64,000 nucleotides of DNA from Metaphire vulgaris. Taxonomy: Eukaryota > Annelida > Clitellata > Crassiclitellata > Megascolecidae. The position numbers were made by a program, and so were the translations under genes. The DNA lies in assembly GCA_018105865.1 (NCBI GenBank), contig CM030862.1, forward strand, positions 5,102,144 to 5,166,143, in the 5' to 3' direction. The notes beneath the pieces were generated by a model. That model saw nothing but the letters and a program-made list of their open reading frames with translations. It searched no databases and had not been told where the DNA came from. Within the stretch, counting starts at the first letter, position 1. Every line of letters starts with the position of its first letter. Of the stretch, positions 22,033 through 33,029 are shown piece by piece.

Positions 22033-22383
22033 ATGCCCTTCAAACACTGTTGTTATGGAACATGTGCAAATGACAATAGGAACACTGACATTTGTTTGAA
22101 AGAAGGGGTTCGTTTTATACAGTTACCCGGCCCGTCGAGTCGTCGACTGACAGAGCAAAAGCAGAGAGGTGGGCGACGAGAGAACTTTACTATCGGGAAC
22201 ATTACCAGATGGACATACATTTGCAACAAGCACTTCTTAGATCCAACTGGGCCAACTCAGATGAATCCGGATCCTCTACAGGGCAACTCCACGCATCATG
22301 CAATCCTACCTTCAAATAATATCAAACTGCATATTTTCATGGACGGGGCACAGGGCATACGTTCAGTAACTGTTAAAGTTTGA
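22033..22383 (+). CDS. THAP-domain protein, 116 aa
   Basis: THAP domains are C2CH zinc-dependent DNA-binding folds found at the N-terminus of P-element transposases and of many host regulators. The ORF opens with MPFKHCCYGTCAND (zinc cysteines), has 'FIQLPGP' early, a tryptophan in 'ITRWTYICNKHF' providing the distal C-x2-H pair, and a 'NPDPLQ' segment in the place of the usual AVPTIF-like box. The domain spans about residues 1-85. The remaining 30 residues have no motif, and no catalytic or coiled-coil region follows before the stop. The ATG is chosen because THAP domains begin at residue 1 and because no upstream in-frame extension is needed. The ORF is intact, in contrast to its surroundings. 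Whether it is expressed is unknown. Confidence 0.75.
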   Translation: MPFKHCCYGTCANDNRNTDICLKEGVRFIQLPGPSSRRLTEQKQRGGRRENFTIGNITRWTYICNKHFLDPTGPTQMNPDPLQGNSTHHAILPSNNIKLHIFMDGAQGIRSVTVKV

Positions 22384-22400
22384 TGCCTACTAGCCAAACG

Positions 22401-22534
22401 GAGTGGCGTCATTTGCCAAAATTGCCTAAAATTTCCCAAAATTTGCAAAAAATGCCTAAGATTTGCAAAAATTTGTCAAAATTTGACCATAAAATTATCT
22501 CGCCTCCCCAGAAAAGTGTGAAATGACGCTACTG
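22401..22534. mobile_element. hAT MITE, 134 bp
   Basis: The ends 'agtggcgtcattt' and 'aaatgacgctactg' flank an A-rich centre of repeated 'aaaatttgc' words. The duplication gccaaacg / gtcaaacg (22393-22400 and 22535-22542) matches at 7 of 8 bases. It is the same family as 37512-37804. It lies inside the THAP element, so it is the younger insertion. Confidence 0.85.
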
Positions 22535-22821
22535 GTCAAACGTTTAACCACCCTACATGATATCACTGCAGTTTCACTTGTACCCGTGGGTCGTCGCCTA
22601 CTAAAAATCTCTATAACTAGTTAATTTATTTTGGCTAGGCCCCTAGGGTGAAGAGCCAACAAAAAATTTGTTTAAAAATTATAACTCAAAATTGAAATGT
22701 TAACATTGAAATTCTCAAGATAGTCGTTTATTCTTTATTAGCATTGCTTAACTTAACGCAGTGAGCGTGACCTCCTTTAGGACCGATTCTAATTTTAGTT
22801 CTGCGATAAGCCTAATTCCTA

Positions 22822-23380
22822 AATGCAGGCTACAATACAGGGGAATGGAAATAAAACAGGTAACACAGTTCAAATATCTATGAAGCATCTTCACAAGCGA
22901 TGGAAGGAGTGAAAAGGACATTGAAACCAGAATAGGCATGGCAAAGTCAGCCTTCACACAACTTTAAAAGATTCTCACAAATAAACATATTTCAACAACA
23001 ACACGGCTCAGAATTCTTCAAGCTACGTTTATTCTGATGTACGGATCGGAAACATGGACGTTGACAAAAACATCGGAAAGGAAACTGGAATCTGCAGAGA
23101 AATGGTTTCTCAGACGTATGCAAAAAATTTCATGCACAGAAAGAATAACCAATGAGGAAGTACTAAAAGCTTTTGGTGCAAAAAGAAACTTGCTAAAAAC
23201 CATAAGAAAGCAGCAGCTTGAATTCTTTGGACATTGAATAAGAAAAGACGGATTGAAAAATCTAGCCATAACAGGAAAAATAGATGGGAAAAGAGCAAGA
23301 GGAAGACAAAGAATAAAGTTCACGGACAGCCTAAGAGAAGCGACAAAAACTACAGACAACATCGGTGACCTAATTCTAGT
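22822..23380 (+). pseudogene. LINE reverse transcriptase C-terminal fragment
   Basis: The frame reads 'GMEIKQVTQFKYL', a stop, then 'ILMYGSETWTLTK', 'RRMQKISCTERITNEE', 'KQQLEFFGH' and after another stop 'GKRARGRQR'. This is the same post-palm reverse-transcriptase segment as at 8495-9230 but more diverged, with stops and no GATGAT tail. It starts directly at the edge of the right arm of the THAP element. Confidence 0.75.
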
Positions 23381-23389
23381 TAATAGCTG

Positions 23390-23960
23390 TTCGTTTGTTC
23401 GTTGTAACGATTGATTGCTATGTCAATTATTATTGGTTAAAGCTTCCCAGTCTACAGGCTCTCCTCGATTTTTCTATATAAAGCCGAGAGCACAGCGTAC
23501 TAGCGTAGAAACTGGTCCAGCCTCACCGGCTGACTGTTGCTGCCAAGGAGTGCCATCTCATAGCTGCTCACCAGCGGCAACCCCCAGCACCTAATAGCCT
23601 AGTAATAAGTTTAGTCTGCCACCATTGTCTAACCTAGACTTGGAGTTGGGCCCCCTTCGCCGCACACCAGTGGCACTCCTGGCTCGATCCAGGCCTGACC
23701 GACCACCATCGGCTGGTCTGAGATTGAGACAGGCCGCGTCGCTACCGGACGTTGGTACCTCCGGATTGAACCGGGTCTAGCTTACCACCATTAGCTAGCC
23801 TTTTTCAAGCTGAATCCCCCCCCCCTAGCTCCAGCCGGGTCTAGTCTACCACTGGCCTGGCCTGGTGAAAGTTGGGTTCCCTGCTGCTGGACAGTGGCCG
23901 TAGATTTTATTCTGCTTTAGGTTAAGTATGATAGTATAAATTGTAAGGTTAGAATAGACT
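23390..23960 (+). promoter_or_regulatory. Possible TATA promoter or LTR-like segment
   Basis: 'tctatataaagccgagagca' at about 23474 is a strong TATA box. About 50 bp upstream lies 'attattggttaaagc' (an inverted CCAAT). Downstream is 400 bp of GC-rich sequence without an ORF, with repeated 'gggtctagtctaccac'-like blocks (23765, 23835). This could be the U3/R part of an LTR or an orphan promoter; I found no second copy and no TG...CA ends with a duplication. Confidence 0.35.
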
Positions 23961-24057
23961 ATCTGCTACACTGCTGAAAATTGAATGAGAAACTAATATA
24001 TGAAAAAAACTGCGTGACGTAATTAATGAAAGCCGTTTTAAGGGGTCTGATATTTGA

Positions 24058-24215
24058 AGTAAAGTCAAGTAAAATCTCGTGAATTTCTATAGCGCCTTGG
24101 AAAGCAGCACAACAGTAGCTGCTTATTCTTAGGTGCTCAGCCTTTCTTAAAATAGCTATGGGGAAGGTATATTTATCAGCCAGTCAACGCCCAAAGGGCA
24201 GTGAGATTTGTGACG
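24058..24215 (-). mobile_element. CR1/L2-type LINE 3' tail only
   Basis: It carries the 'aagtaaaatctcgtg' and 'ctatagcgccttgg' words and the 'gtgctcagcctttcttaaaa' block of the 3' UTR also seen at 14521 and 45297. It is 5'-truncated before the ORF. It lies downstream of the coiled-coil gene's stop codon, possibly in or near its 3' UTR. Confidence 0.8.
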
Positions 24216-24576
24216 TGCTTTAAAAGAAGTCCCAGATTTATGACAGGTTGTGACAGAGGAGGGGTCAAAAACTTTCATGACTGAGCCATAGCTACAAGAA
24301 ACTCCTATACTTAAATTGTCTTCATTATAATATATGCATTTGACAAATTCAGCGGTTCTATCAAGACCAAAAATTCTAAAAGTAACAAAACCAAAAACAT
24401 GGTCGAGAATATTCAAAGGTCACTTCAATGTGATCTTGGAATATTCTAGACCGTGTGGAATAGAAGTTTCTAATAAATAATTTAAGCTTTTGCTATTAAA
24501 GTTAACGTGGTATGGATGATAAATTGCGAGTTTAACTATCGTTCCGTATTTGCTTAAAATTCTATCGCATAGGACT

Positions 24577-25836
24577 TTACAAGGAGCCCTCTTCAAGGAT
24601 AACACTTAATTTGTGATCGAAGCGTCCATCTTCCATGTTGCATTCTTTAGCGTCTCTTTTCTTATTCATCAACTGCAAATATTGCATTTGCAAGAATCGC
24701 TGATAATTGAGCACTTTGGTCTTTTCTTCTTCCCAGCGATTTTGTTCTATTTCAAATTCTGTTTTATTCCGATCTAATTCCTCTTTAGTTTTCAGTAGTT
24801 GGTCTTTTAAGAGCAGAATTGTATCCGACATAGCATCTTTTGATTTTTGAATTTTACAAAGATCATTTGACATTTCAAAATTCAGTAAGGGTTCCAGATC
24901 GCTATCAATACAATCAAACGATTTCATATTGTCCTCCGACTTCCACTGTCGTTCTGGAAAATAGCACCATGGTGAATTCATGCTATCTGAATAGTGTATT
25001 GTATCGCTTTTCCATTTATTTATAACGCGACACAATTCTCGTTCACGATCTCTCGATTTTGCTAATTGCCACTCAGTCCGACCGCATCTAGTGGCGAACT
25101 CTTCACGTTGCAATCTCAAAACAACAACGTGCTCTTTTAACTGTTCGACTTCTTTAGTCAGAATTGCAATTTGATTTCTAAGAGTATCGTCATTTCGTAT
25201 CGGGTTATTCATGTGTGCCTTAAGACAACTGTCAAAATTTTTGTGAATCAAGGACGCCTTCAAATTATTGTTGCTTTTAACGGTCTGAAAGGCTTTTATA
25301 ATTGCTTTTTCATTGCGTTCCAAAGAATCTCGGAGCTGAATAGCCTCGTATTCCTTATCACTATTTAATCTCTCTAATTCTTCAAGTTTGCGACGTGCTT
25401 TGATTATTTCTTCAGTCAAAGTTTCGCAGCTTTTACATCCGGCTTCTTGTCGATTTAGAAAAATTTCTTTGTTAGACTTGTTTTGCACGAAATCGTGCAT
25501 AGTTGTGTATCGATAATGGGAATGCATATTTTCTATTGAGTTTTGCTTGTTTGCTACCTGTTTTTGCTGTCCAGAAAAGGAGTCTGAATCCTTATTAAGT
25601 GGTCTAGTGTGCCAAGACAATTTCCCATTAAAACCATGAGAATAAACAACATGCGACGTAGAATTGTCTTCAAGTGACTCTTTGTGATCTTTTACTGCGT
25701 TCTTAGCAATTAGGCTTGCAGCTATATACAGACTAGGTGAACTGTTGACAGCTTTTGAAACCTGAATAATTTCATTGTGTCGAGAGTTGGAAAACCTTTT
25801 ACAATCATTCGTAGTCAATTTGTGGCTGTTTTCCAT
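24577..25836 (-). CDS. Coiled-coil protein, main coding exon (419 aa)
   Basis: The only long, stop-free, non-repetitive ORF in the window. Residues ~1-130 are polar and low-complexity with a histidine-rich patch. From about 135 ('CKSCETLTEEIIKARRKLEE') to 275 there is a heptad-rich coiled coil, interrupted by 'NNNLKAS'. A tryptophan-containing stretch ('RTEWQLAKSRDRERELCRVI') follows, then an acidic linker and a second coiled coil from about 335 ('AMSDTILLLKDQLLKTKEEL') to 400 ('QRFLQMQYLQLMNKK'). I do not recognise the family. The layout resembles adaptor proteins of the NEMO/optineurin/TNIP kind, but no diagnostic motif or zinc finger is seen. The listed ATG has an in-frame stop two codons upstream; an upstream open frame ends just past it (next entry), so the true N-terminus may be longer. 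No transmembrane segment or signal peptide. Confidence 0.75.
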   Translation of the reverse strand: MENSHKLTTNDCKRFSNSRHNEIIQVSKAVNSSPSLYIAASLIAKNAVKDHKESLEDNSTSHVVYSHGFNGKLSWHTRPLNKDSDSFSGQQKQVANKQNSIENMHSHYRYTTMHDFVQNKSNKEIFLNRQEAGCKSCETLTEEIIKARRKLEELERLNSDKEYEAIQLRDSLERNEKAIIKAFQTVKSNNNLKASLIHKNFDSCLKAHMNNPIRNDDTLRNQIAILTKEVEQLKEHVVVLRLQREEFATRCGRTEWQLAKSRDRERELCRVINKWKSDTIHYSDSMNSPWCYFPERQWKSEDNMKSFDCIDSDLEPLLNFEMSNDLCKIQKSKDAMSDTILLLKDQLLKTKEELDRNKTEFEIEQNRWEEEKTKVLNYQRFLQMQYLQLMNKKRDAKECNMEDGRFDHKLSVILEEGSL

Positions 25837-26050
25837 TGCTTTTTATTTTGAATGTGAACTTGTTCAGAGCTTTGATAATTTTTCTTAGAAAATTCATGTT
25901 CATCCTCGACTCTAATTTTTTTATTGTTCAGATTTTGTCCTGTAACAAAGTCTGTTTGTTGCATACTTTTTTCTTCAGGAATATTTCTTCTGTGCGAAGC
26001 GATAGATGTATACAGTTCCATTTTTGCAACAAAACGCGACGGAGTTTCCT
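25815..26050 (-). CDS. Start of the same exon: 5' UTR, splice acceptor and upstream frame
   Basis: On the minus strand a pyrimidine-rich run ending in 'gattatag' (about 26058-26051) is a good 3' splice acceptor. 29 bases later an ATG (26021) opens a 68-codon frame of similar polar, lysine/glutamine-rich composition to the main ORF. It overlaps the main ORF by about 22 bases in another frame, at an A5 run (25845 region). One inserted or lost base there would fuse the two. Either there is a real or assembly frameshift, or this is an upstream ORF. Confidence 0.5.
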
Positions 26051-26304
26051 ATAATCAAAAAAGAACAAAAGTCACTTGCAGAAATTAGACTTTAATACTG
26101 GCTATTACATTCTGTAACTTGTAAATTTCCTTTAAAATCTTCGTTCACCGATTTTTCTTTTCCTTGAACTGCACAAGGTCGCATGCATATTAAATAAACG
26201 CACGCTTCAAAAGACATGAGAACCGGAAAAACGATACGAACAAATGAAATAATAGTTTGCTCTTGGAAATTAAGTTCCAAGGTTGTAATGACTGCAGGGT
26301 GAAA

Positions 26305-26670
26305 CTTCTTCTTCTTCATCTTCTTCATCTTCTTCTTCTTCTTCTTCTTCTTCTTCTTCTTCTTCTTCTTCTTCTTCTTCTTCTTCTTCTTCTTCTTCTT
26401 CTTCTTCTTCTTCTTCTTCTTTCTTCTTCTTCTTCTTTCTTCTTCTTTCTTCTTCTTCTTCTTCTTCTTCTTCTTCTTCTTCTTCTTCTTCTTCTTCTTC
26501 TTCTTCTTCTTCTTCTTCTTCTTCTTCTTCTTCTTCTTCTTCTTTTCTTCTTCTTCTTCTTCTTCTTCTTCTTCTTCTTCTTCTTCTTCTTCTTCTTCTT
26601 CTTCTTCTTCTTCTTCTTCTTCTTCTTCTTCTTCTTCTTCTTCTTCTTCTTCTTCTTCTTCTTCTTCTTC

Positions 26671-26704
<34 letters not shown>

Positions 26705-26775
26705 ACTGATGATGACGACGCCGACGACGACGATGATCATGATGATCATGATCATGATCATGATCATGATCATAG
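26305..26775. repeat. Long (CTT)n and (GAT)n microsatellite in an intron
   Basis: About 365 bp of nearly pure TTC/CTT (26305-26670) with a few one-base interruptions, then GAT/GAC repeats and 'gatcatgatcat' to 26775. On the sense strand of the coiled-coil gene this reads (GAA)n. It produces the spurious poly-Leu, poly-Phe, poly-Glu, poly-Arg and poly-Lys frames on both strands. Confidence 0.95.
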
Positions 26776-26867
26776 CGTGATAGCGTGCTGTTTATTTCAA
26801 TTGTTTCCTTTTGGTCTGCTTTGATTTTCCCGTTGTCGTTTTCAAATAAATTTTCCAAATTATAATC
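26770..26867 (-). CDS. Possible upstream exon of the coiled-coil gene
   Basis: After a candidate acceptor ('aattttag', about 26875-26868) the minus strand reads a compact polar peptide, 'LENLFENDNGKIKADQ' followed by 'KETIEINSTLSRY', then enters DH repeats encoded by the GAT-type microsatellite. Composition matches the gene downstream. No clear donor site is seen. It could also be chance. Confidence 0.3.
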
Positions 26868-26934
26868 CTAAAATTATGTATTTAATTATATTTATCTTTT
26901 GCTACTATTAGTTTTCTATACTTTAGTTTATATT

Positions 26935-28865
26935 CTACTTTGGATTTGGATTTAGCTACAACTCCACATGAGTTCTTAATTACCGGTGATTTCAATGTAT
27001 ATGTTGATAAGTGTGATGATCCCAACTCTATCCAATTCATACAACTGCTCACCCAGACTAACCTCACACAACACATATCTCTTCCTATTCACACTTTTGG
27101 ACATACTTTAGACTTGCTCATCACGTCTTCTTCATCACTATCTCCAATTTCAGCAATTAGCCAATTCTCTCCATCTGATCATTTTCCCATCTTCTCCATT
27201 TTAAGTATCTGCTCGCCAACTCCTCCGCCTAGTGGCACCTACTCATTCCGCTGTCTTAACAAAATTGACGTAGCCTTGTTCTGTGCCAACATTAAATCAT
27301 CTGAACTAATTACTAACCCCTCACTTCTCTGCCGTCACTGATCAATAAATACAATTCTGTGTTATCCGGTCTTCTTGATAAACATGCTCCTATCATCACA
27401 AAACCTCTTTCATCACACAACAGCAAACCCTGATATAACTCTTTCATTCATGCTTTCAAGTCCTTTCGCAGACGTCTTGAACGAACATACCATAGAACAC
27501 ATTCTCCATCTGACCTTTTAAATCTTCGTTCCGCCACCAACCGCTACCATAATCTCCTTACATCTGCCAAAAAGAAGTACTATTCTAACATCATTTCAAC
27601 AAATAGCTCTAACCCACGTAAGCTCTGGAAAACCGTAAATGATCTTTTCCATCGCAAAGAATCAAAACCTCTCCCTCAATCCATTTCTCTGCCAGAACTT
27701 GCTGAATCTTTTGCTAATTTCTTCTCTGCAAAAATCTCTAAGATTCGCAGTGTCCTTAAGTCTTTCACTATTACTCAAACCACCTCTCCTAATTACCCTT
27801 CTCCCCACAACCACCATGCAATTTATCCAGCTTCACTCCTGCAACTGATGAAGAGGTAGCCAAACTGCTACTTTCTCTCCCAAACAAACAATGTGACCTA
27901 GATCCCATACCTACCTCTTTACTCAAACAGTGTGCCATCGTGCTTTTACGCCTATCACAACTAGAATCATTAACCTCTTTCTTACCTCAGGCACTTTCCC
28001 ATCTTCATTCAAAAACTCTTTTGTCACTCCTCTCGTAAAAAAGCCCACTCCTCTCGTAAAAAAGTTATTAAGATCTTCTCTTGACAGAGAAGATCTTAAT
28101 AACTATCGCCCCATCTCAAATCTTTCACTTCTATCAAAACTTACTGAGAAAATTGTGCTTTCTAGACTGACCGAACACCTTTCAAATAACTCGCTATATA
28201 ATGCTCACCAGTCTGCCTACACTAAACATCACTCAACTTAAACTGTTCTCGCCTACATTCATGACAGACTCTTAACCGCAATTGGTCTCCGACAAGTTAC
28301 TGGCCTTTGTCTCCTTGAGCTCTCTGCTGCATTTGATACCATAGATCACAAAATTCTGCTCGAACGACTCTCTCTCTCTCTGGTTTGGAATATCTGAAAA
28401 AGCTCAAAACTGGTTTTCTTCTTATCTTAAATTCCGGTCTTTTCAAGTGTCCTGTCTTAGCCAAATTTCTCTATCTCACATTTCGGAGTGCTTCAAGGAT
28501 CTGTTCTTGGGCCTGTACTGTTCAGCCTTTACACCACACCGCTCTCATCTTTAATTAATTCTCTTAATTTAAATCACCAACTCTATGCCGATGACACTCA
28601 GCTATTCCTTTCCTTCTCACCTCTTTCATTCAATGCTTCTATTATTACGCTTGAATCTGCATTCTCAGCAATCTCTGCTTGGATGTCATCTGATCTCCTC
28701 GCTCTTAACTCTTCTAAGACAGAGTTACTTTTAATTGGACTACCCCGACAATTCCAAATAATTGGCAATCCTAAACTAGTTTTTTTGGGCTCCTGACACC
28801 ACAATAATCCCTGTTCCAACTGCTAGAAATCTAGGATTCAAATTTGATTCGAACTTTGCAAGTAA
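26935..28865 (+). pseudogene. CR1/L2-type LINE, endonuclease plus reverse transcriptase, decayed
   Basis: 26940-27341 encodes the C-terminal half of the endonuclease: 'FLITGDFNVYVDK', 'HTLDLLITSSS', 'SDHFPIF'. After a linker with stops, the reverse transcriptase appears at 27930-28870. 'LNNYRPISNLSLLSKLTEKI' is palm entry, 'ELSAAFDTIDHKIL' carries the first catalytic Asp, '[14 protein letters not shown]' follows, and 'YADDTQLF' is the catalytic box. Several frameshifts and stops separate these, and a small duplication ('VKKPTPLVKK') is visible near 28040. The C-terminal tail and 3' UTR are missing. It is the same family as the minus-strand copy at 45297-47330. It sits head-on to the coiled-coil gene. 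Confidence 0.9.
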
Positions 28866-29052
28866 CGGATGTTGCATACAGTATACACGGTGCCACTCTT
28901 AGAGAGAAACGAGAATTTGTAGAAAACCAAGTGAACGATGGAGAATAAGCGCCTCCTGGCTGTCCTATAGCGGCATACGTTATATTCCTAATGAAAGTTT
29001 TGAGATTATTGCCTCTAAAGCGCAGAGCAGCATCTGTTGATATTCCTATCCG
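28866..29052. other. Short unassigned spacer
   Basis: Non-coding; nothing recognised. Confidence 0.4.
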
Positions 29053-29098
<46 letters not shown>

Positions 29099-29295
29099 TC
29101 ATTGCCTTACAATCCGGGGACAATAGAGAAGGATGCTTTCTGTTCCAAAGAATATCTGTCACGATTCAGCGTTTCAACGCCATCGCATTCCGAGGAACAT
29201 TTCCAAATCTGCAACCGAACGAGAGCTAGCACACAATAATTTCATGTTTCCGGACAATTTTTATCATAAGTCCCTCGGGAATGAAGTACTGAGGA

Positions 29296-29368
<73 letters not shown>
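29053..29368. repeat. Two (AT)n microsatellites
   Basis: (AT)n at about 29055-29097 and 29300-29368, separated by 200 bp of unique, non-coding sequence. Confidence 0.9.
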
Positions 29369-29369
<1 letters not shown>

Positions 29370-30019
29370 TGTGGTACTCCTTCAACTTGTTACCCTCTCA
29401 TAAGAGCAGAAATAGTGCAAAATTTCAGCTCTTTATGACAACATTTACTGGTTGCTCAACACGTTGAAAGTTTATTGAAAATGCCATTTAGCGAATTTTC
29501 TAAAACTTGCTTGCTGTGCAACTTTTATTGCTCAATGCTCAAAGGCATTGACATCTGCTACTTATTTATTTGAATATTTTAAAAAATATATAAATAAAAT
29601 AAATAAATAAAATATATATAAATATTCTGATTACCATTTTTGTTTGTATAGACAACATTTAGAATAAATTAAACTGTCAAATTAGTACTGCCACCAGTTA
29701 GTACTTATAAGCATCAAACTGTAACAAGCTCGCTTTGTTAATATACAATTCATTAATTAATTATTTATCAAATTATGATTTCTTTATTACCAACAACCGG
29801 TGTGTACACTGTACAGTGTTTTTTGTCACTTATGGTTAATAATAAGTGATAGTACAAATTTTAGGTTATGTATGAATTGTGCGTTGCAGCTATTGTTTGT
29901 AGTAGGCATATTCTTGGCAAATATTGTTGTGATATGAAATGAAATTATGGGACGCATTATTACATTTGAGATCAGCGTTTACGGTAATCTACTTAAAGTA
30001 ATTATAATAACTTGACTAC
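29369..30019. other. AT-rich non-coding stretch
   Basis: No ORF, no shared repeat. A short run of 'aaataaataa' type lies near 29590. Confidence 0.5.
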
Positions 30020-31408
30020 AGTTTCGTGAACAGATGGCCAAATCTGGCAACTCTAAGTTTGATCCATCCTGACCTTGAACACTGGGAGGCCAAACTGTTG
30101 CCAGCTATTGTAGGCTGTGAACAAGTAGATATATATTTGCCAATCTTGGTATCAAGTTTTCAAGTGGAACAGGTACTTGGTTTCCCACACCTATCGATAT
30201 GTACCAGAGCAATGCAGTTGTAACAGTGATTACAGAATGGGCAGTCAAAGTCACGTGAAAGCCATATGCTTCGACAGCTTTGAATGCGCCATGGCATACA
30301 AAGTGGAGTTTGTGTCATGATAGAGACCATGCTTTACAAGAAACTTTTTCATCTGGCATGCCAACTTCATGTGCATGAAGTAGTAGTTGGTGATGCTTTT
30401 AGAGACTGTTGTGGCCGATCATCTCTGGTCCAGATATTGGTTTATTCACGATTTATGGCACCCAGATATATGTACAGAGTCCAGTGGATGGTCAAGCTGC
30501 TGTATTGTGTGGAAGTTTATAGAGCAGTTCAAACTAACAGCACGTGAAGAAACTGAACTGAAGAAGATGAGCCTTTTTGGATGCCTGTTGTACACAAAAG
30601 CCTTGAACAAAAGCCTGAACAAAAGCCTGAAAAAAAGCCTGTCCAAGACCAGCATCTGTCCCTGCCAATGACCGGAGGTTTTTCAGCTAGCAAATACTCT
30701 GTGGCTTCGAACAAGGGCATTTCCGATGCTGCGGATCAGCATACATACATGGTATTTGAGTGAGGAAGTAATAAATGGCCTTTGCATTCGGACGACACTG
30801 TAGTCAAACGAAAGATGCATCAAACGAAAGATGAGCAATGCACTTACTAAACAGAAACACCTTCAGAAATTCAGCTCGAGCTCAGTACCATTGCTGACCA
30901 AAAAACTCAGCGGGTTTGCAATAAACAATAGGCCCTACTATGTCTTTCTTTAATACTCTTGACCTGAATGCTGATTTCCTCGCACTAGCAGGACCAGACA
31001 ACTGGTAAAACCATGATAAGTTACAGGTAACCAAAAAATACAGCTTGGCAGTTGTAAACGACAGAACAGGGTGAGCTGTGAAACTGATACAGGACTCTCA
31101 CAACTATACAGTATCGCAACAAATAAAGAACAGAAAGGTATCTTGTATCAAGACACAGAGCAAAGTATACAGAGACAAGAAAGTCGCTGTTTGTCGGTGC
31201 CAATGTTGATGTTCCGTGCACAGTCCGCACTTGAGATGCATTGGTTTAATAGAATGGGAATGGATAATTTTCTTGGAGGCAATTGAACCTTCTAGTTCTC
31301 AAAGAATATTTACAACAACTTAATTGACAACTAGGTGCCTCACAATATTAAAAGTATGCATTTAACTGTCGAATAACTTATACGGAATTTCCTTGTGTTA
31401 ACATTTTC

Positions 31409-32076
<668 letters not shown>

Positions 32077-32430
32077 ACGGGCACCCTAACATCAACACCG
32101 TGCCAAAATTCGTTGCTTCGACAAGAACAGTATGACAATCAACTTCACATCAGACTCCTACATCAACATGATTGACTGGGAAAGGGCGGAATTTGACATT
32201 CTTCTACTCCTGCATGACATCACTTCGGGAACCTTTAAAACGATGCAAAAATAAGCATGATGTTTTATCCATGTCAGACACGTGATGTAGACAGAAATAT
32301 TCAAGGATGTATCTGTAGCCTGCAACAAAGTTTAACGGACTTGATTCACGCCAGGTAACTATAATCAAAATGAAGAAATCAAGATCGGAGTTGCCAACTA
32401 AAGAAAGCAAATCTGATTTCCTGCACTAAT

Positions 32431-32690
32431 AGTCAAACTGCAGCAGCGATTTTGTTCTTATTTGGTCAGTTTTGTTCAATTTTTAAGATGCTATACTATG
32501 TTTAGCTCATAGCATATCAGCTGGTCAGAACAATGTAACTTGCTAACACTGGTAATGGTCGGAAAATGCGTAAATTCAGCAAAATTGACTTGCGTTCTAA
32601 CAAAGTTGCTAGAAATGAGTGATTCATATGAAAAATCTATTTTTTATAACTTATTAGGGCCTACTTTAATATTTCTGTTCGTATAACTTA
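32431..32690. other. No recognisable feature
   Basis: AT-rich and non-coding. Confidence 0.5.
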
Positions 32691-33002
<312 letters not shown>

Positions 33003-33029
33003 GTTAAGATTTATGTGGTAGCAGACTGC

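Larger units (their letters stand above)
21865..22819 (+). mobile_element. Inverted-repeat element carrying a THAP ORF (P-element-like candidate)
   Basis: The 63-bp arms 21865-21927 and 22757-22819 are reverse complements with about two mismatches; each contains 'aattaggcttatcgcagaac' (the right arm in reverse). Between them lie a THAP-domain ORF on the plus strand and, further in, a small MITE. P-superfamily transposases start with a THAP domain, so a deleted P-like element is a reasonable reading. The 8 bases outside the arms do not match (accattgc / taaatgca), which weakens it. An inverted duplication around a host gene fragment is the alternative. Confidence 0.6.

Noticed and set aside
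26257..26858. Long ORFs on both strands (poly-Leu/Phe, poly-Glu/Arg, poly-Lys)
   Set aside because: They are the translation of a CTT/GAT microsatellite in different frames.
28991..29438. ORFs with IYIYIY stretches (also at 31563, 38772, 49100)
   Set aside because: Translation of (AT)n repeats.
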